From Erysipelotrichaceae bacterium (GTDB lineage Bacteria; Bacillota_I; Bacilli_A; Erysipelotrichales; Erysipelotrichaceae), in assembly GCA_017432005.1 (NCBI GenBank), contig JAFRKA010000021.1, positions 124,001-188,000 on the forward strand: DNA of 64,000 nt, given 5' to 3'. Position numbers and translations under genes: made by a program. The notes under the pieces were generated by a model, which ran no database searches, was not told the origin of the DNA, and saw nothing but the letters and a program-made list of their open reading frames with translations. Of this stretch, positions 18,159-26,557 are shown piece by piece. Every line of letters begins with the position of its first letter. Positions within the stretch are counted from its first letter, which is position 1.

Positions 18159-18368
18159 CTATTTCTCCTTTATCCTTTCTTCTGCTTCGATCAGCTGTGA
18201 AAAACGGGAGATCGGTATGATAGCTGCCATAGGTTCATTGTTTTTAACGATGATCTTGACATCATCCGGACCGAGTGAACTTATTATCTTTGCCGCTTTC
18301 CCCTGGTTGAGCTGTGAAATTGGAACCAGTGAATTTAACATAGTCCCGAAACTCAATTTATTCGTCAT
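18159..18368 (-). CDS. Phd/YefM-like antitoxin-fold protein without a partner toxin
   Basis: This 69-residue protein resembles the N-terminal DNA-binding part of Phd/YefM antitoxins: a short strand, PISQLNQGKAAKIISSL, then VKIIVKNNEPMAAIIPISRFSQL and an acidic/basic tail. No RelE/Doc-like toxin gene is adjacent; instead a membrane protein follows one base later. I choose the ATG at 18366-18368 rather than the ATG two codons earlier, because a perfect promoter puts the transcript start exactly there. It may be a transcriptional regulator of the four-gene operon it heads. Confidence 0.65.
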   Translation of the reverse strand: MTNKLSFGTMLNSLVPISQLNQGKAAKIISSLGPDDVKIIVKNNEPMAAIIPISRFSQLIEAEERIKEK

Positions 18369-18374
18369 ACCCAT

Positions 18375-18403
18375 ATTATAAAAAGAAGCTATAAATTTGT
18401 CAA
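18375..18403 (-). promoter_or_regulatory. Perfect sigma-A promoter, leaderless with respect to the Phd-like gene
   Basis: TTGACA (18398-18403), a 17-base spacer, and TATAAT (18375-18380). Six bases on is the ATG at 18366-18368, so the predicted +1 is the A of the start codon. No Shine-Dalgarno sequence is possible. Confidence 0.85.
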
Positions 18404-18419
18404 TAACTTCTTTTATATA

Positions 18420-18455
18420 TTTATCGTATTATTTATCGATATATTTATCTATATC
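18420..18455. repeat. Three 12-bp direct repeats TTTATCNNNNNN
   Basis: TTTATC occurs at 18420, 18432 and 18444, exactly 12 bases apart, each followed by an AT-rich six-mer. The array lies between the galE stop and the Phd-like promoter, 17 bases upstream of its -35 box. Confidence 0.7.
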
Positions 18456-19460
18456 TTATTTATTCAATCCACAGGTGAACCTGTAGGAATCAGCACACAT
18501 CTCGTCGATATCATACTGAGCCTTGAAACCAAGCAGTTCTTCTGCTTTACTCGTATCGGCATAACAGACAGCTATATCGCCTGGTCTTCTTTCCATGATC
18601 TTATAAGGAATAGGTTTCCCACAGGCCTTTTCATAGGCTTTCAGGACTTCCAATACGGAATAGCCCTTCCCTGTACCGATATTGATCACTTCTGTGCCTT
18701 TATGCGATGCGGCATATTCAATGGCCTTGACATGAGCCTTGGCCAGATCGACGACATGGATATAGTCACGTACGCCTGTCCCGTCAGGCGTATCGTAATC
18801 GTCTCCCCAGACGCGCAGATAATCTCTTTGACCGGAAACGACCTGAGCGATATAAGGAACCAGGTTGTTGGGGATACCGTTAGGGATCTCTCCGATCAGT
18901 CCTGAAGAATGAGCTCCGATCGGATTAAAGTAACGCAGAAGAACGGAAGAATTCTCTTTTTCGGCCTGATCCATATCAGTGATGATCATTTCATTCATCT
19001 TCTTGGTCGTTCCATACGGATTGGTCGTTGTTCCCAGACCGTATTCTTCCTTGAAAGGAACTTCAAAATCATCGCCGTAGACGGTCGCACTTGAAGAGAA
19101 GACCAGATTCCTGACTTCATATTTCTTCATCAGCTGATAGAGATTGATCGAACCGGAGATATTGTTTTCATAATATGTCAGAGGAATACTTACAGATTCC
19201 CCTACAGCCTTATAGCCGGCAAAGTGGATCACCGCATCGAAATCATTCTCTTTAAAGACTTCTTCGAGTTTATCTTTGTCCAGGATATCGACTTCATAGA
19301 ATTTCGGTCTGACACCGCTGATCTTTTCGATCTTGTCGATCACATCAGCAGAAGAATTGTAAAGATTATCCAGGATGACGACTTCATGTCCGGAACTGAT
19401 TAGTTCCACACAGGTATGGGAACCGATGTAGCCGGTCCCTCCGGTAACGAGAATTTTCAT
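18456..19460 (-). CDS. galE: UDP-glucose 4-epimerase
   Basis: This 334-residue extended SDR enzyme interconverts UDP-glucose and UDP-galactose. It has the NAD-binding VTGGTGYIGSHT at the N-terminus, the YGTTKKMNE active-site Tyr/Lys (the motif is usually YGxTK), and SSSATVYG for the catalytic Ser/Thr. Length is typical. It starts one base after the rseP stop region with a GAGGT site, so it ends the rpsB-to-rseP transcription unit. No terminator is evident after it. Confidence 0.95.
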   Translation of the reverse strand: MKILVTGGTGYIGSHTCVELISSGHEVVILDNLYNSSADVIDKIEKISGVRPKFYEVDILDKDKLEEVFKENDFDAVIHFAGYKAVGESVSIPLTYYENNISGSINLYQLMKKYEVRNLVFSSSATVYGDDFEVPFKEEYGLGTTTNPYGTTKKMNEMIITDMDQAEKENSSVLLRYFNPIGAHSSGLIGEIPNGIPNNLVPYIAQVVSGQRDYLRVWGDDYDTPDGTGVRDYIHVVDLAKAHVKAIEYAASHKGTEVINIGTGKGYSVLEVLKAYEKACGKPIPYKIMERRPGDIAVCYADTSKAEELLGFKAQYDIDEMCADSYRFTCGLNK

Positions 19461-19461
19461 T

Positions 19462-20550
19462 TTAACCTCCGATCAGTCTGCTTATATCATTGTATGTAAC
19501 GAAGATCAGCAGCATGAGCAGCAGTGCAACTGAAGCTGTCATGATGATCTCCTGTGTCTTTCTTGGCAGTTCATGTCCGATCAGCATCTCGATCAGCAGG
19601 ATCAGGACTCTTCCGCCGTCAAATATCGGTAGAGGCAAGGCATTAAGGATACCGACATTGACTGAGATCAGAGCGATCAGCTGAGCGTAATAATACAGAC
19701 CCATGGCTGATACTTCAGAAACAGTCGTATAGATGCCCACCGGTCCGCTGAATGAAGAGATATTCATGGTGCGGAAGATGGAAACAAACTGCGTAAAAGT
19801 GAATTTTATGATGAAAACCAGATATTTGAAACCATAGTACCAGCAGTTTAAGATGTTGACGCTCTTAACTTCAGTTGCGATATTATCGAAACCGATACCG
19901 ATCACATAACGCTGTTCATCTTCCAGATACTCCGGAATAAGTTCAAAAGTGAGCTTTTCCCCATCTCTTTCAACTTCAACTGTCCATGAACCTTCACCGT
20001 TGTATGCCGAAGTAAAATCTATGATCTCAAAATAATCTTCCGGAGAGATGCTCATGTCGTTGAAACCGATCTTTGTGATGATATCACCGGTCTTCAGTCC
20101 TGCCTTTTCGGCCGGATAGTCTTCCATGATCGAAGAGATCTGCGGCTTGGAACCAACTGTATAGGAACCGTTATAAAGGATGATGAGCGAATAGATGATA
20201 AGAGCCAGGACCATATTCATAAAGATCCCTGCCAGCATGATTATGACTCTCTTCCAGCGGGCAATACCGTTGAGTGTCCTTTCAACTGGAATATCGGTCG
20301 TATCAACTTTAGTTTCCAGAGAGTTCTCATCATCACCGGCCATCGCTACGAATCCGCCGATCGGAAAAGCTCTGATACAGAATTCAGTCTCTTTTCCTTT
20401 ATGAGAATAGATCTTCGGACCCATGCCGATCGAATACTCTTTGCAATAGACACCGAAGATCTTTGCTGCGATAAGATGTCCCAGCTCATGAAGCGAGACG
20501 ATCAGTGTCAGCATGAATATGAACAGCAGGATATTTTTAATGACAATCAT
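19462..20550 (-). CDS. rseP: RIP metalloprotease RseP/RasP (site-2 protease)
   Basis: This 362-residue intramembrane zinc protease has the HExxH site in TM1 (SLHELGHLIAA), a PDZ domain (about 140-225, EDYPAEKAGLKTGDIITKIG), and the C-terminal NALPLPIFDGGRVL motif supplying the third ligand Asp. It cleaves anti-sigma factors and remnant signal peptides in the membrane. The longest frame begins 18 codons earlier within the dxr terminator; I take ATG 20548-20550 (MIVIKNILLF). A TATAAT box ends seven bases before this ATG. Confidence 0.93.
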   Translation of the reverse strand: MIVIKNILLFIFMLTLIVSLHELGHLIAAKIFGVYCKEYSIGMGPKIYSHKGKETEFCIRAFPIGGFVAMAGDDENSLETKVDTTDIPVERTLNGIARWKRVIIMLAGIFMNMVLALIIYSLIILYNGSYTVGSKPQISSIMEDYPAEKAGLKTGDIITKIGFNDMSISPEDYFEIIDFTSAYNGEGSWTVEVERDGEKLTFELIPEYLEDEQRYVIGIGFDNIATEVKSVNILNCWYYGFKYLVFIIKFTFTQFVSIFRTMNISSFSGPVGIYTTVSEVSAMGLYYYAQLIALISVNVGILNALPLPIFDGGRVLILLIEMLIGHELPRKTQEIIMTASVALLLMLLIFVTYNDISRLIGG

Positions 20551-20557
20551 CTTTAAA

Positions 20558-20563
20558 ATTATA
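20558..20563 (-). promoter_or_regulatory. -10 box seven bases before rseP (nearly leaderless)
   Basis: TATAAT, then TTTAAAG, then ATG, directly after the dxr terminator. No clear -35 and no Shine-Dalgarno site. Confidence 0.4.
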
Positions 20564-20573
20564 GCACCACCGA

Positions 20574-20598
20574 AAGAAAAACTCCTCTTCAGGAGTTT
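20574..20598 (-). terminator. Intrinsic terminator overlapping the dxr stop codon
   Basis: Stem AAACTCCT / AGGAGTTT with loop GAAG, then TTTTC on the minus strand. The dxr stop codon is in the loop. Confidence 0.8.
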
Positions 20599-21734
20599 GC
20601 CCACAGCTTGTCAACATATTCCTTGGCCCAGCGGTGTGATTCGATTATCTGATCGGCAGTAGGATCCTTGATGAAGTGTGCTGCCTTCAGAGTCTTGAAG
20701 ATATAACCCTCGATATCGACAAAATTGATCCGTTCTTTCAGGAAAAGAGCTACCGCTTCATCATTGGCTCCGATCAGCACAGCACCGAAGTTGCCTTCAA
20801 ACGAACCGACCTGTTTAGCCAGTTTGACCAGCGGATAACGCAGATAATCCATCTTGCGGAAATTAAGTGAAGTTATCTCATCAAAATCAAGATAATTGCT
20901 GATACGGTCCCATTTATGATACGGATACAGCAATGCATATTTGATCATCAGACGCATATCCGGGCAGCCCAGCTGTGCAATGATCGATCCGTCGTTGTAT
21001 TCGACCATCGAATGTACAGTCGCTTCCTTATGGAGCAAAACATCGATCTGATCATAAGGCAGATCGAACAGATAGTGAGCTTCAATGATCTCAAAGCCCT
21101 TGTTCATCATCGTAGCAGAATCGATCGTGATCTTGGCACCCATATTCCACACCGGATGATTCAGTGCCTGGGAAAGAGATGCATCGAGAAGCTGATCACG
21201 GTCCAGATTGCGGAAAGCACCGCCTGATGCGGTAAGGATGAGACGGCGGATGTCTTTTTTCTTGTGCCCCTGCATGCATTGCCAGATGGCCACATGTTCA
21301 GAGTCGATCGGATAAAGATTTACTCCGTATTCAGCCAGAGCTTCATTGATGATCTTACCTCCGGCTACAAGCGTCTCCTTGTTGGCAAGAGCGATATCCT
21401 TGTGATTTTTGATCGCTTCAAGTGTCGGCTTGAAACCGACGAAACCGACCAGGGCATTCACCAGCATATCATAGTCTTCGAGTCTGGCCATCTCCACAAG
21501 ACCGTCTTCGCCATGATAGAACTTCACTTGCGGATACTGTCTTTCCAGTTCAGTATTTTCATCTATCGTATAAGCATACGATAAACTGAACTGCTTAAGC
21601 AGCTCAGCAAGATAGTCTGTATTATGGCCAACAGAAACACCGACGAGCGTCAGCTCGTCTTCGTGTTGTTTTATTACATCTATCGTCTGGGTGCCGATCG
21701 AACCTGAAGCACCCATCAGTATCAGTCTTTTCAT
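20589..21734 (-). CDS. dxr: 1-deoxy-D-xylulose 5-phosphate reductoisomerase
   Basis: This 381-residue enzyme makes 2-C-methyl-D-erythritol 4-phosphate, the committed step of the MEP isoprenoid route, with NADPH. It has GASGSIGTQTIDVI at the N-terminus, LANKETLVAGG, the metal-site DSEHVAIWQC, and the GGAFR and MNKGFEIIEAHYLF motifs. I place the start at ATG 21732-21734, which overlaps the cdsA stop (TGATG); the longer frame adds 13 unsupported residues. Its product feeds UppS (encoded nearby) for undecaprenyl carrier synthesis. Confidence 0.96.
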   Translation of the reverse strand: MKRLILMGASGSIGTQTIDVIKQHEDELTLVGVSVGHNTDYLAELLKQFSLSYAYTIDENTELERQYPQVKFYHGEDGLVEMARLEDYDMLVNALVGFVGFKPTLEAIKNHKDIALANKETLVAGGKIINEALAEYGVNLYPIDSEHVAIWQCMQGHKKKDIRRLILTASGGAFRNLDRDQLLDASLSQALNHPVWNMGAKITIDSATMMNKGFEIIEAHYLFDLPYDQIDVLLHKEATVHSMVEYNDGSIIAQLGCPDMRLMIKYALLYPYHKWDRISNYLDFDEITSLNFRKMDYLRYPLVKLAKQVGSFEGNFGAVLIGANDEAVALFLKERINFVDIEGYIFKTLKAAHFIKDPTADQIIESHRWAKEYVDKLWANS

Positions 21735-22495
21735 CAGAATAAGCTTATCAGAACTCCAAAGAGTATTATACAAAACAAATGAGAATCAAGTCTATCAAGA
21801 ATACCTCCGTGTCCCGGGATCAAATCAGAGAAGTCTTTGACACCGTAGTGACGCTTGATAAGCGAGAAAGCCAGATCGCCGATCTCAGATACGAGCGGCA
21901 GGAAAGCTGAAGAAATTGCTATCTGGAATGCGGAATAGCCGAAGAAATCAAATATCGAAGCCCACAGGAAGGAAGTCGCGAAACCGAAGAACCAGCCTCC
22001 GAGCGATCCTTCGATCGTCTTTTTCGGAGAAACACGCGGATTGAGCTTATGCTTTCCGAACTTGATGCCGACAAAGAACGCAAATACATCAGTCAGATAA
22101 GAAATGATCAGTACATATCCCAGCATGAACTTGTCGAGCTCACGGATATAGAGGATGAAATAAAGGCTGTATCCCAGCAGTATCGACATGAGATAGGTCG
22201 AACACACTTCATCAAACGACTCTTTCTCATCAAAAACAGCGATCGTCATAAGGACGATGAGTTCGATCAGGATGATCGGCATCGAATATTTATTCAGATA
22301 GATCAGACAAAGCACAGCTGTCGCCATGATCGCGTAAAGGATATAGTTGAACTCGTCTTTTCTGATCTTAATGAATTCATAGGAACCGTACAGTGCAATA
22401 AATGTCACGACAGCCTTCAGAACTGGTCCGCCCAGAAGAACTGATATGACTGTTATCGCAGCAATGAAGATCCCGCTAATTACTCTCTGTTTCAT
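21734..22495 (-). CDS. cdsA: Phosphatidate cytidylyltransferase
   Basis: This 253-residue integral membrane enzyme makes CDP-diacylglycerol from phosphatidate and CTP. It has about seven hydrophobic helices and the C-terminal CdsA signature SLIKRHYGVKDFSDLIPGHGGILDRLDS. The ATG at 22493-22495 has GGAGG five bases before it; a GTG one codon earlier is possible. The gene overlaps the end of uppS. Confidence 0.95.
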   Translation of the reverse strand: MKQRVISGIFIAAITVISVLLGGPVLKAVVTFIALYGSYEFIKIRKDEFNYILYAIMATAVLCLIYLNKYSMPIILIELIVLMTIAVFDEKESFDEVCSTYLMSILLGYSLYFILYIRELDKFMLGYVLIISYLTDVFAFFVGIKFGKHKLNPRVSPKKTIEGSLGGWFFGFATSFLWASIFDFFGYSAFQIAISSAFLPLVSEIGDLAFSLIKRHYGVKDFSDLIPGHGGILDRLDSHLFCIILFGVLISLF

Positions 22496-23186
22496 CACGA
22501 CCTCCGAAATTACGCTTACGTTTCTGATATATCTCTATACACTCATCAAGTACTTCATTGTTGAAATCAGGCCATAATGTATCGATCACGACAAATTCCG
22601 AATAAGCCAGCTGATAAAGCAGGAAGTTGGAAAGACGCATCTCAGATCCCGTTCTGATCAGCAGATCCACATCAGGAAGACCGGCAGTATAAAGATAATC
22701 ATTGAATGATTCCTCATCTAGATCATCGACTTTACCGTCCTTATAATCCTGAGCATATTTCTTTGCTGCTCTGACGATCTCATCCCGTGCGCCATAGTTG
22801 AACGCAAAATTCAGGATAAGACCTGTATTGTTTTTGGTCGTTTCGATCGCCTCATCGATAACTTTCATCGTTTCAGCCGGGATCTTCTCACGATCACCGA
22901 TGATCATGATCTGGACATTGTTGTCCATCAGTTCCTTGATATATGCCGAAAAGAAGATCTTCGGCAGCGACATGATATATCCGACTTCTTCAGCCGAACG
23001 TTTCCAGTTTTCAGTAGAAAACGCATAAACGGTCAGACATTTGATGCCTAACCTGTTTGCGTATATCGTTATGCTTCGTAAGACTTCTACACCTTTATAG
23101 TGGCCGGCCGTACGTGGAAGTTTATTCTTTTTAGCCCAGCGGCCATTGCCGTCCATAATGATCGCCAGATGATTTAAAGTATTCAT
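22476..23186 (-). CDS. uppS: Isoprenyl transferase (undecaprenyl diphosphate synthase)
   Basis: This 236-residue cis-prenyltransferase has HLAIIMDGNGRWAK (the Asp is catalytic), GHYKGVEVLR, YAFSTENWKRSAEEV and the C-terminal DLLIRTGSEMRLSNFLLYQLAYSEF block. It extends farnesyl-PP with isopentenyl-PP to the C55 lipid carrier of peptidoglycan and teichoic acid synthesis. Start overlaps the frr stop by one base. Confidence 0.97.
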   Translation of the reverse strand: MNTLNHLAIIMDGNGRWAKKNKLPRTAGHYKGVEVLRSITIYANRLGIKCLTVYAFSTENWKRSAEEVGYIMSLPKIFFSAYIKELMDNNVQIMIIGDREKIPAETMKVIDEAIETTKNNTGLILNFAFNYGARDEIVRAAKKYAQDYKDGKVDDLDEESFNDYLYTAGLPDVDLLIRTGSEMRLSNFLLYQLAYSEFVVIDTLWPDFNNEVLDECIEIYQKRKRNFGGRDETESN

Positions 23187-23734
23187 TAAAGCGTCATTAT
23201 CTCTTTTTGTTTAGCTTTAGCGAGTTCTTCGATCTTTTCGATGGCTTTATCCGTTGCTTCCTGGATATCATCAAGATAAGACTTGGAAATATCCTCAGGG
23301 ATAGTCTTGTCCTTCTTGATGTCTTCATTTACTTCTCTGCGGATATTGCGGATATGGATCTTGCCTTCTTCGGCCATCTTATCGACATCCTTGCAGAAAC
23401 CTTTTCTGGTCTCTTCTGTAAGGGCTGGTACAGTGACTCTCAGAACATCGCCGTTGTTCTGAACAGGAAGTCCCAGATCAGAAACGTTGATCGCTCTTTC
23501 GCAATCCTTTACGGAGTTGCGGTCAAACGGCTTGATGACAAGCGTTTTACCTTCCTGGATGGAGATTGAGGCGATCTGATTCAGCGGTGTCGGTGAACCA
23601 TAGTAATCGACCATGATACCGTCCAGCATCGTCGGGTTAGCTCTTCCGGTCCTTACCTTGGCAAGACCTGCTTCAAAAGCCTTGATTGCACCTTCCATTT
23701 TTTCATCAGCGATTTCCAAAAATAAATTATCCAT
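23186..23734 (-). CDS. frr: Ribosome recycling factor
   Basis: This 182-residue protein has the conserved segments KVRTGRANPTMLDGIMVDYYG and KAINxSDLGLPVQNNGD-type (here ERAINVSDLGLPVQNNGD) and the C-terminal helical bundle. With EF-G it splits post-termination ribosomes. It has an AAGGAGA site and lies 11 bases after pyrH. Confidence 0.97.
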   Translation of the reverse strand: MDNLFLEIADEKMEGAIKAFEAGLAKVRTGRANPTMLDGIMVDYYGSPTPLNQIASISIQEGKTLVIKPFDRNSVKDCERAINVSDLGLPVQNNGDVLRVTVPALTEETRKGFCKDVDKMAEEGKIHIRNIRREVNEDIKKDKTIPEDISKSYLDDIQEATDKAIEKIEELAKAKQKEIMTL

Positions 23735-23745
23735 ACTTTTCTCCT

Positions 23746-24447
23746 TCAGAATCTTATTACTGTTCCAACAGCTTCGCCCTTGACTGCCTTTACGATATTA
23801 TCCTCATCAGCCATATTGAAGACGAAGGCCTCGATCTTGGCTTCTTGACATAATTCAGCAGCCTGAGAATCGATTACTTTCAGATCTAGATTCAGTATAT
23901 CATTAAACGTAAGCTCATCAAAACGCTTGGCATCCGGGTTATCATCCGGATCTGAATCATAGACTCCGTCCACTCCGGATTTGGCCATCAGTATGACATC
24001 AGCACCGATATCCTTAGCTCTTTGAGCAGAACCGGTATCGGTCGAATAATAAGGCTTACCGAAACCACCACCGAAAACGATGACATAACCATCAGCCATC
24101 AGTCTGTTTGCTTCATCCTTATCAAAATCCAGGACATTCTGAGCGGTTACTGCTGACATCGGTACAGATTTAACACCGACTTTATTCAGTTCTGCGGAAA
24201 ACATGATCGCATTGATGATTGTCGCCAGCATGCCTGCATAGTCAGCCTGAACACGATCAAAACCCAGATCCTCAAAGATACGTCCGCGGCAGATATTGCC
24301 TCCGCCGACAACGATGCCGACATCGACGCCCATTTCTCTGATCTTCTTGACCTGCAGAGCGATCTTTTCCAGTACATCCGTTGAAAACGGGAAATCAGGT
24401 GCTGATAAAGCTTCACCGGATAATTTCAATAAGACTCTTTTATACAT
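23746..24447 (-). CDS. pyrH: UMP kinase
   Basis: This 233-residue hexameric UMP kinase of the amino-acid-kinase fold phosphorylates UMP to UDP. It has VLLKLSGEAL at the N-terminus, GIVVGGGNICRG, and the TGSAQRAKDIGADVILMAKSGVDGVYDSDP block. A TGAGGT site precedes the ATG. A terminator separates it from tsf, so it probably has its own promoter within 24448-24490. Confidence 0.97.
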   Translation of the reverse strand: MYKRVLLKLSGEALSAPDFPFSTDVLEKIALQVKKIREMGVDVGIVVGGGNICRGRIFEDLGFDRVQADYAGMLATIINAIMFSAELNKVGVKSVPMSAVTAQNVLDFDKDEANRLMADGYVIVFGGGFGKPYYSTDTGSAQRAKDIGADVILMAKSGVDGVYDSDPDDNPDAKRFDELTFNDILNLDLKVIDSQAAELCQEAKIEAFVFNMADEDNIVKAVKGEAVGTVIRF

Positions 24448-24488
24448 ATTTATTTACCTCAGAATATATTTTATCAGACTTAAAAGCA

Positions 24489-24524
24489 TAAAAAAATGCT
24501 TCCTTGAGCTAAGGAAGCATTTCT
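24489..24524 (-). terminator. Strong intrinsic terminator after tsf
   Basis: Stem AAATGCTTCCTT / AAGGAAGCATTT with loop AGCTC and a following T-run on the minus strand. Confidence 0.9.
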
Positions 24525-24533
24525 TTTTAGATT

Positions 24534-25421
24534 TTAAGCGTTCATCTGCTTTGCGACTTCTTCCGCAAAGTTTTCTTCACGTTTTTCAATGCCTTCACCT
24601 ACAGCATATCTGACGAAAGCTGTAACTTCAGCATTGTTTTCCTTCAGGACAGCAGAAACTTTCTTGGCTGTATCCATGAAGTATTCCTGATCGACCAGGC
24701 ACATTTCTTTTAAAGCCTTGGAGACCTTGCCTTCGATCGCGCCGTTGATGACGTTTTCCGGTTTGCCGGCAAACTTTTCATCATTCTTGACAATCTCAGT
24801 CTGGACTTTTCTTTCATGTTCAACTACATCAGCCGGCATATCAGCAGCACTGACATAAGTCGGAGACATGGAAGCGACCTGCATAGCCATGTAATGTGCA
24901 AGTTCAGGATTTCCGCCCTTCATGACGACGATCGCAGTCTTGGCACCACCCATGTGTGAGTAGTCACCGAAGATCTCATCATCGTTCTTGTTCAGGATCT
25001 CGAATCTTCTTAAGACGATCTTTTCACCGATCGTAGCTGTGGCATTGATGAAAGCATCATTCAGAGTACCGTTATCAAGCGGTAAAGCGAGTGCTTCTTC
25101 AACATTTGCCGGAGCAGCAGTCAGGATCTTGTTGGTAGCATCATCGAGAAGCTTCAGGAACTGTTCGTTCTTGGCAACGAAGTCAGTTTCAGAGTTGATC
25201 TCAACTACACAGGCTTTGTTTCCGTCGATCGCTACTTTGGATAAACCTTCAGCTGCGATCCTGGAAGCCTTCTTGATGGATTTGGCAATACCCTTTTCTC
25301 TGAGCCAGTCAATGGCCTTTTCCATATCGCCGTCAGACTCAGCAAGAGCATTCTTGCAGTCGAGCATTCCGGCACCGGTCTTGTCTCTTAATTCTTTAAC
25401 TTGAGCAGCAGTAACAGCCAT
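24534..25421 (-). CDS. tsf: Elongation factor Ts
   Basis: This 295-residue protein has the N-terminal UBA-like motif (VKELRDKTGAGMLDCKNALAESDGDMEKAIDWLREKG), and EF-Tu contact segments (NSETDFVAKN, and HYMAMQVASMSPTYV). It recharges EF-Tu with GTP. Start overlaps the rpsB stop (TAATG), with GGAGG inside the rpsB end. Confidence 0.98.
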   Translation of the reverse strand: MAVTAAQVKELRDKTGAGMLDCKNALAESDGDMEKAIDWLREKGIAKSIKKASRIAAEGLSKVAIDGNKACVVEINSETDFVAKNEQFLKLLDDATNKILTAAPANVEEALALPLDNGTLNDAFINATATIGEKIVLRRFEILNKNDDEIFGDYSHMGGAKTAIVVMKGGNPELAHYMAMQVASMSPTYVSAADMPADVVEHERKVQTEIVKNDEKFAGKPENVINGAIEGKVSKALKEMCLVDQEYFMDTAKKVSAVLKENNAEVTAFVRYAVGEGIEKREENFAEEVAKQMNA

Positions 25422-26404
25422 TATTCAGCAGCCTCCTTTGTTTCTTCGACAACAGGTTCTGCCTGAACTTCTTCCTTGACTTCTTCAGTTGCAGGAGCAG
25501 CAGTCTCAGCAGCCTGAGCATTAGCGGTTTCGTCTTTCTTTCCGATATATCTCTTTTCAGAGTTGAATCTTCTCGGACCTCTGTTGTTGAAACGGTTTCT
25601 CTCTTCGTTTCTGGCTTTTCTTCTCTTTTCCTGTTCTTCAGCGTGCTTTTCAACGTTGATGATAACATCTTCCATCGTGATATCATCCGTGATCTCGCCT
25701 TCCTGGTAAGCATCCTGAAGGATACCGCCCTTGGATTCAACGATCGCATCAGCCAGCAGAGACATCATGAGTTTGATAGACTTGATGGCATCATCGTTTG
25801 CCGGAACAGCATAATCGACCAGAGCCGGGTCACAGTTCGTATCAGCAAGACCGAATACAGGGATACCGAGTTTCTTTGCTTCTGAAACAGCGTTGTGGTC
25901 TTCCTTCGGATCGACTACGACGACAGCATCCGGAAGTTTCTTCATTTCCTTGATACCGCCTAAGAAGTTCTCCAGACGAGCAGCTTCCTTGTGGATAAGG
26001 ACCTGTTCCTTCTTCGGATAGACAGAGATCGTTCCGTCTGCTTCCATCTGTTCGATCTCGATCAGACGCTTGATCCTCTTCTGGATCGTACGGAAGTTGG
26101 TAAGTGTACCACCCAGCCATCTCTGATTGATGTAGAAACTTCCAGATCTGGTAGCTTCATCAAGGATGATCTGCTGAGCCTGTTTCTTGGTACCGACAAA
26201 CAGGACTTTTCCGCCTTCTTCTGAGATCTGTTTCATCTTCTCATAAGCTACATCCAGAGCTTCCTGAGTCTTGTTCAGGTCGATGATGTAGATGCCGTTC
26301 TTGGCAGTGTAGATGAACGGTTTGCACTTCGGATCCCATCTTCTGGTCTGGTGACCGAAATGTACACCGTTTTCCAGAAGTTTTCTCATTGAAACTAATT
26401 GCAT
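25421..26404 (-). CDS. rpsB: 30S ribosomal protein S2 with a long acidic C-terminal extension
   Basis: The first about 250 residues are canonical S2 ([78 protein letters not shown]). The protein continues to 327 residues with a basic stretch ([20 protein letters not shown]) and an Ala/Glu-rich tail ([22 protein letters not shown]). Such tails occur in some Bacillota. It is the first gene of rpsB-tsf and has a structured leader. Confidence 0.98.
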   Translation of the reverse strand: MQLVSMRKLLENGVHFGHQTRRWDPKCKPFIYTAKNGIYIIDLNKTQEALDVAYEKMKQISEEGGKVLFVGTKKQAQQIILDEATRSGSFYINQRWLGGTLTNFRTIQKRIKRLIEIEQMEADGTISVYPKKEQVLIHKEAARLENFLGGIKEMKKLPDAVVVVDPKEDHNAVSEAKKLGIPVFGLADTNCDPALVDYAVPANDDAIKSIKLMMSLLADAIVESKGGILQDAYQEGEITDDITMEDVIINVEKHAEEQEKRRKARNEERNRFNNRGPRRFNSEKRYIGKKDETANAQAAETAAPATEEVKEEVQAEPVVEETKEAAE

Positions 26405-26506
26405 TTAAATATTTCCTCTCTTTCCGTTACGCCTCCACTATTTCAGACACTGCTAACCTTTACAGGCACGGAACAGTGAATCCATAGTGTGTGTATGCAT
26501 AAATGC
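26405..26506 (-). promoter_or_regulatory. Structured leader of rpsB, candidate S2 autoregulatory RNA
   Basis: The roughly 100-base leader has an outer stem CACTAT (26484-26489 on the minus strand) with ATAGTG (26436-26441) and an inner stem CACTG (26474-26478) with CAGTG (26448-26452). Leader RNAs controlling rpsB are known in several bacterial groups. The assignment is by position and fold. Confidence 0.4.
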
Positions 26507-26512
26507 TCAATG

Positions 26513-26518
26513 ATTATA
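26513..26518 (-). promoter_or_regulatory. -10 box of rpsB-tsf
   Basis: TATAAT on the minus strand just after the murE terminator. The -35 is not clear. Confidence 0.45.
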
Positions 26519-26530
26519 ACATACCCATAT

Positions 26531-26557
26531 ATAAAATAAAAGGGTTTTCTTACCCTT
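26531..26557 (-). terminator. Terminator at the end of murE
   Basis: Stem AAGGGT / ACCCTT with a six-base A-rich loop and the tail TTATTTTAT. It overlaps the murE stop codon. Confidence 0.7.

Noticed and set aside
18159-18368. A complete toxin-antitoxin pair
   Set aside because: No toxin-like frame is present on either strand within 1 kb; neighbours are galE and a membrane-anchored protein.
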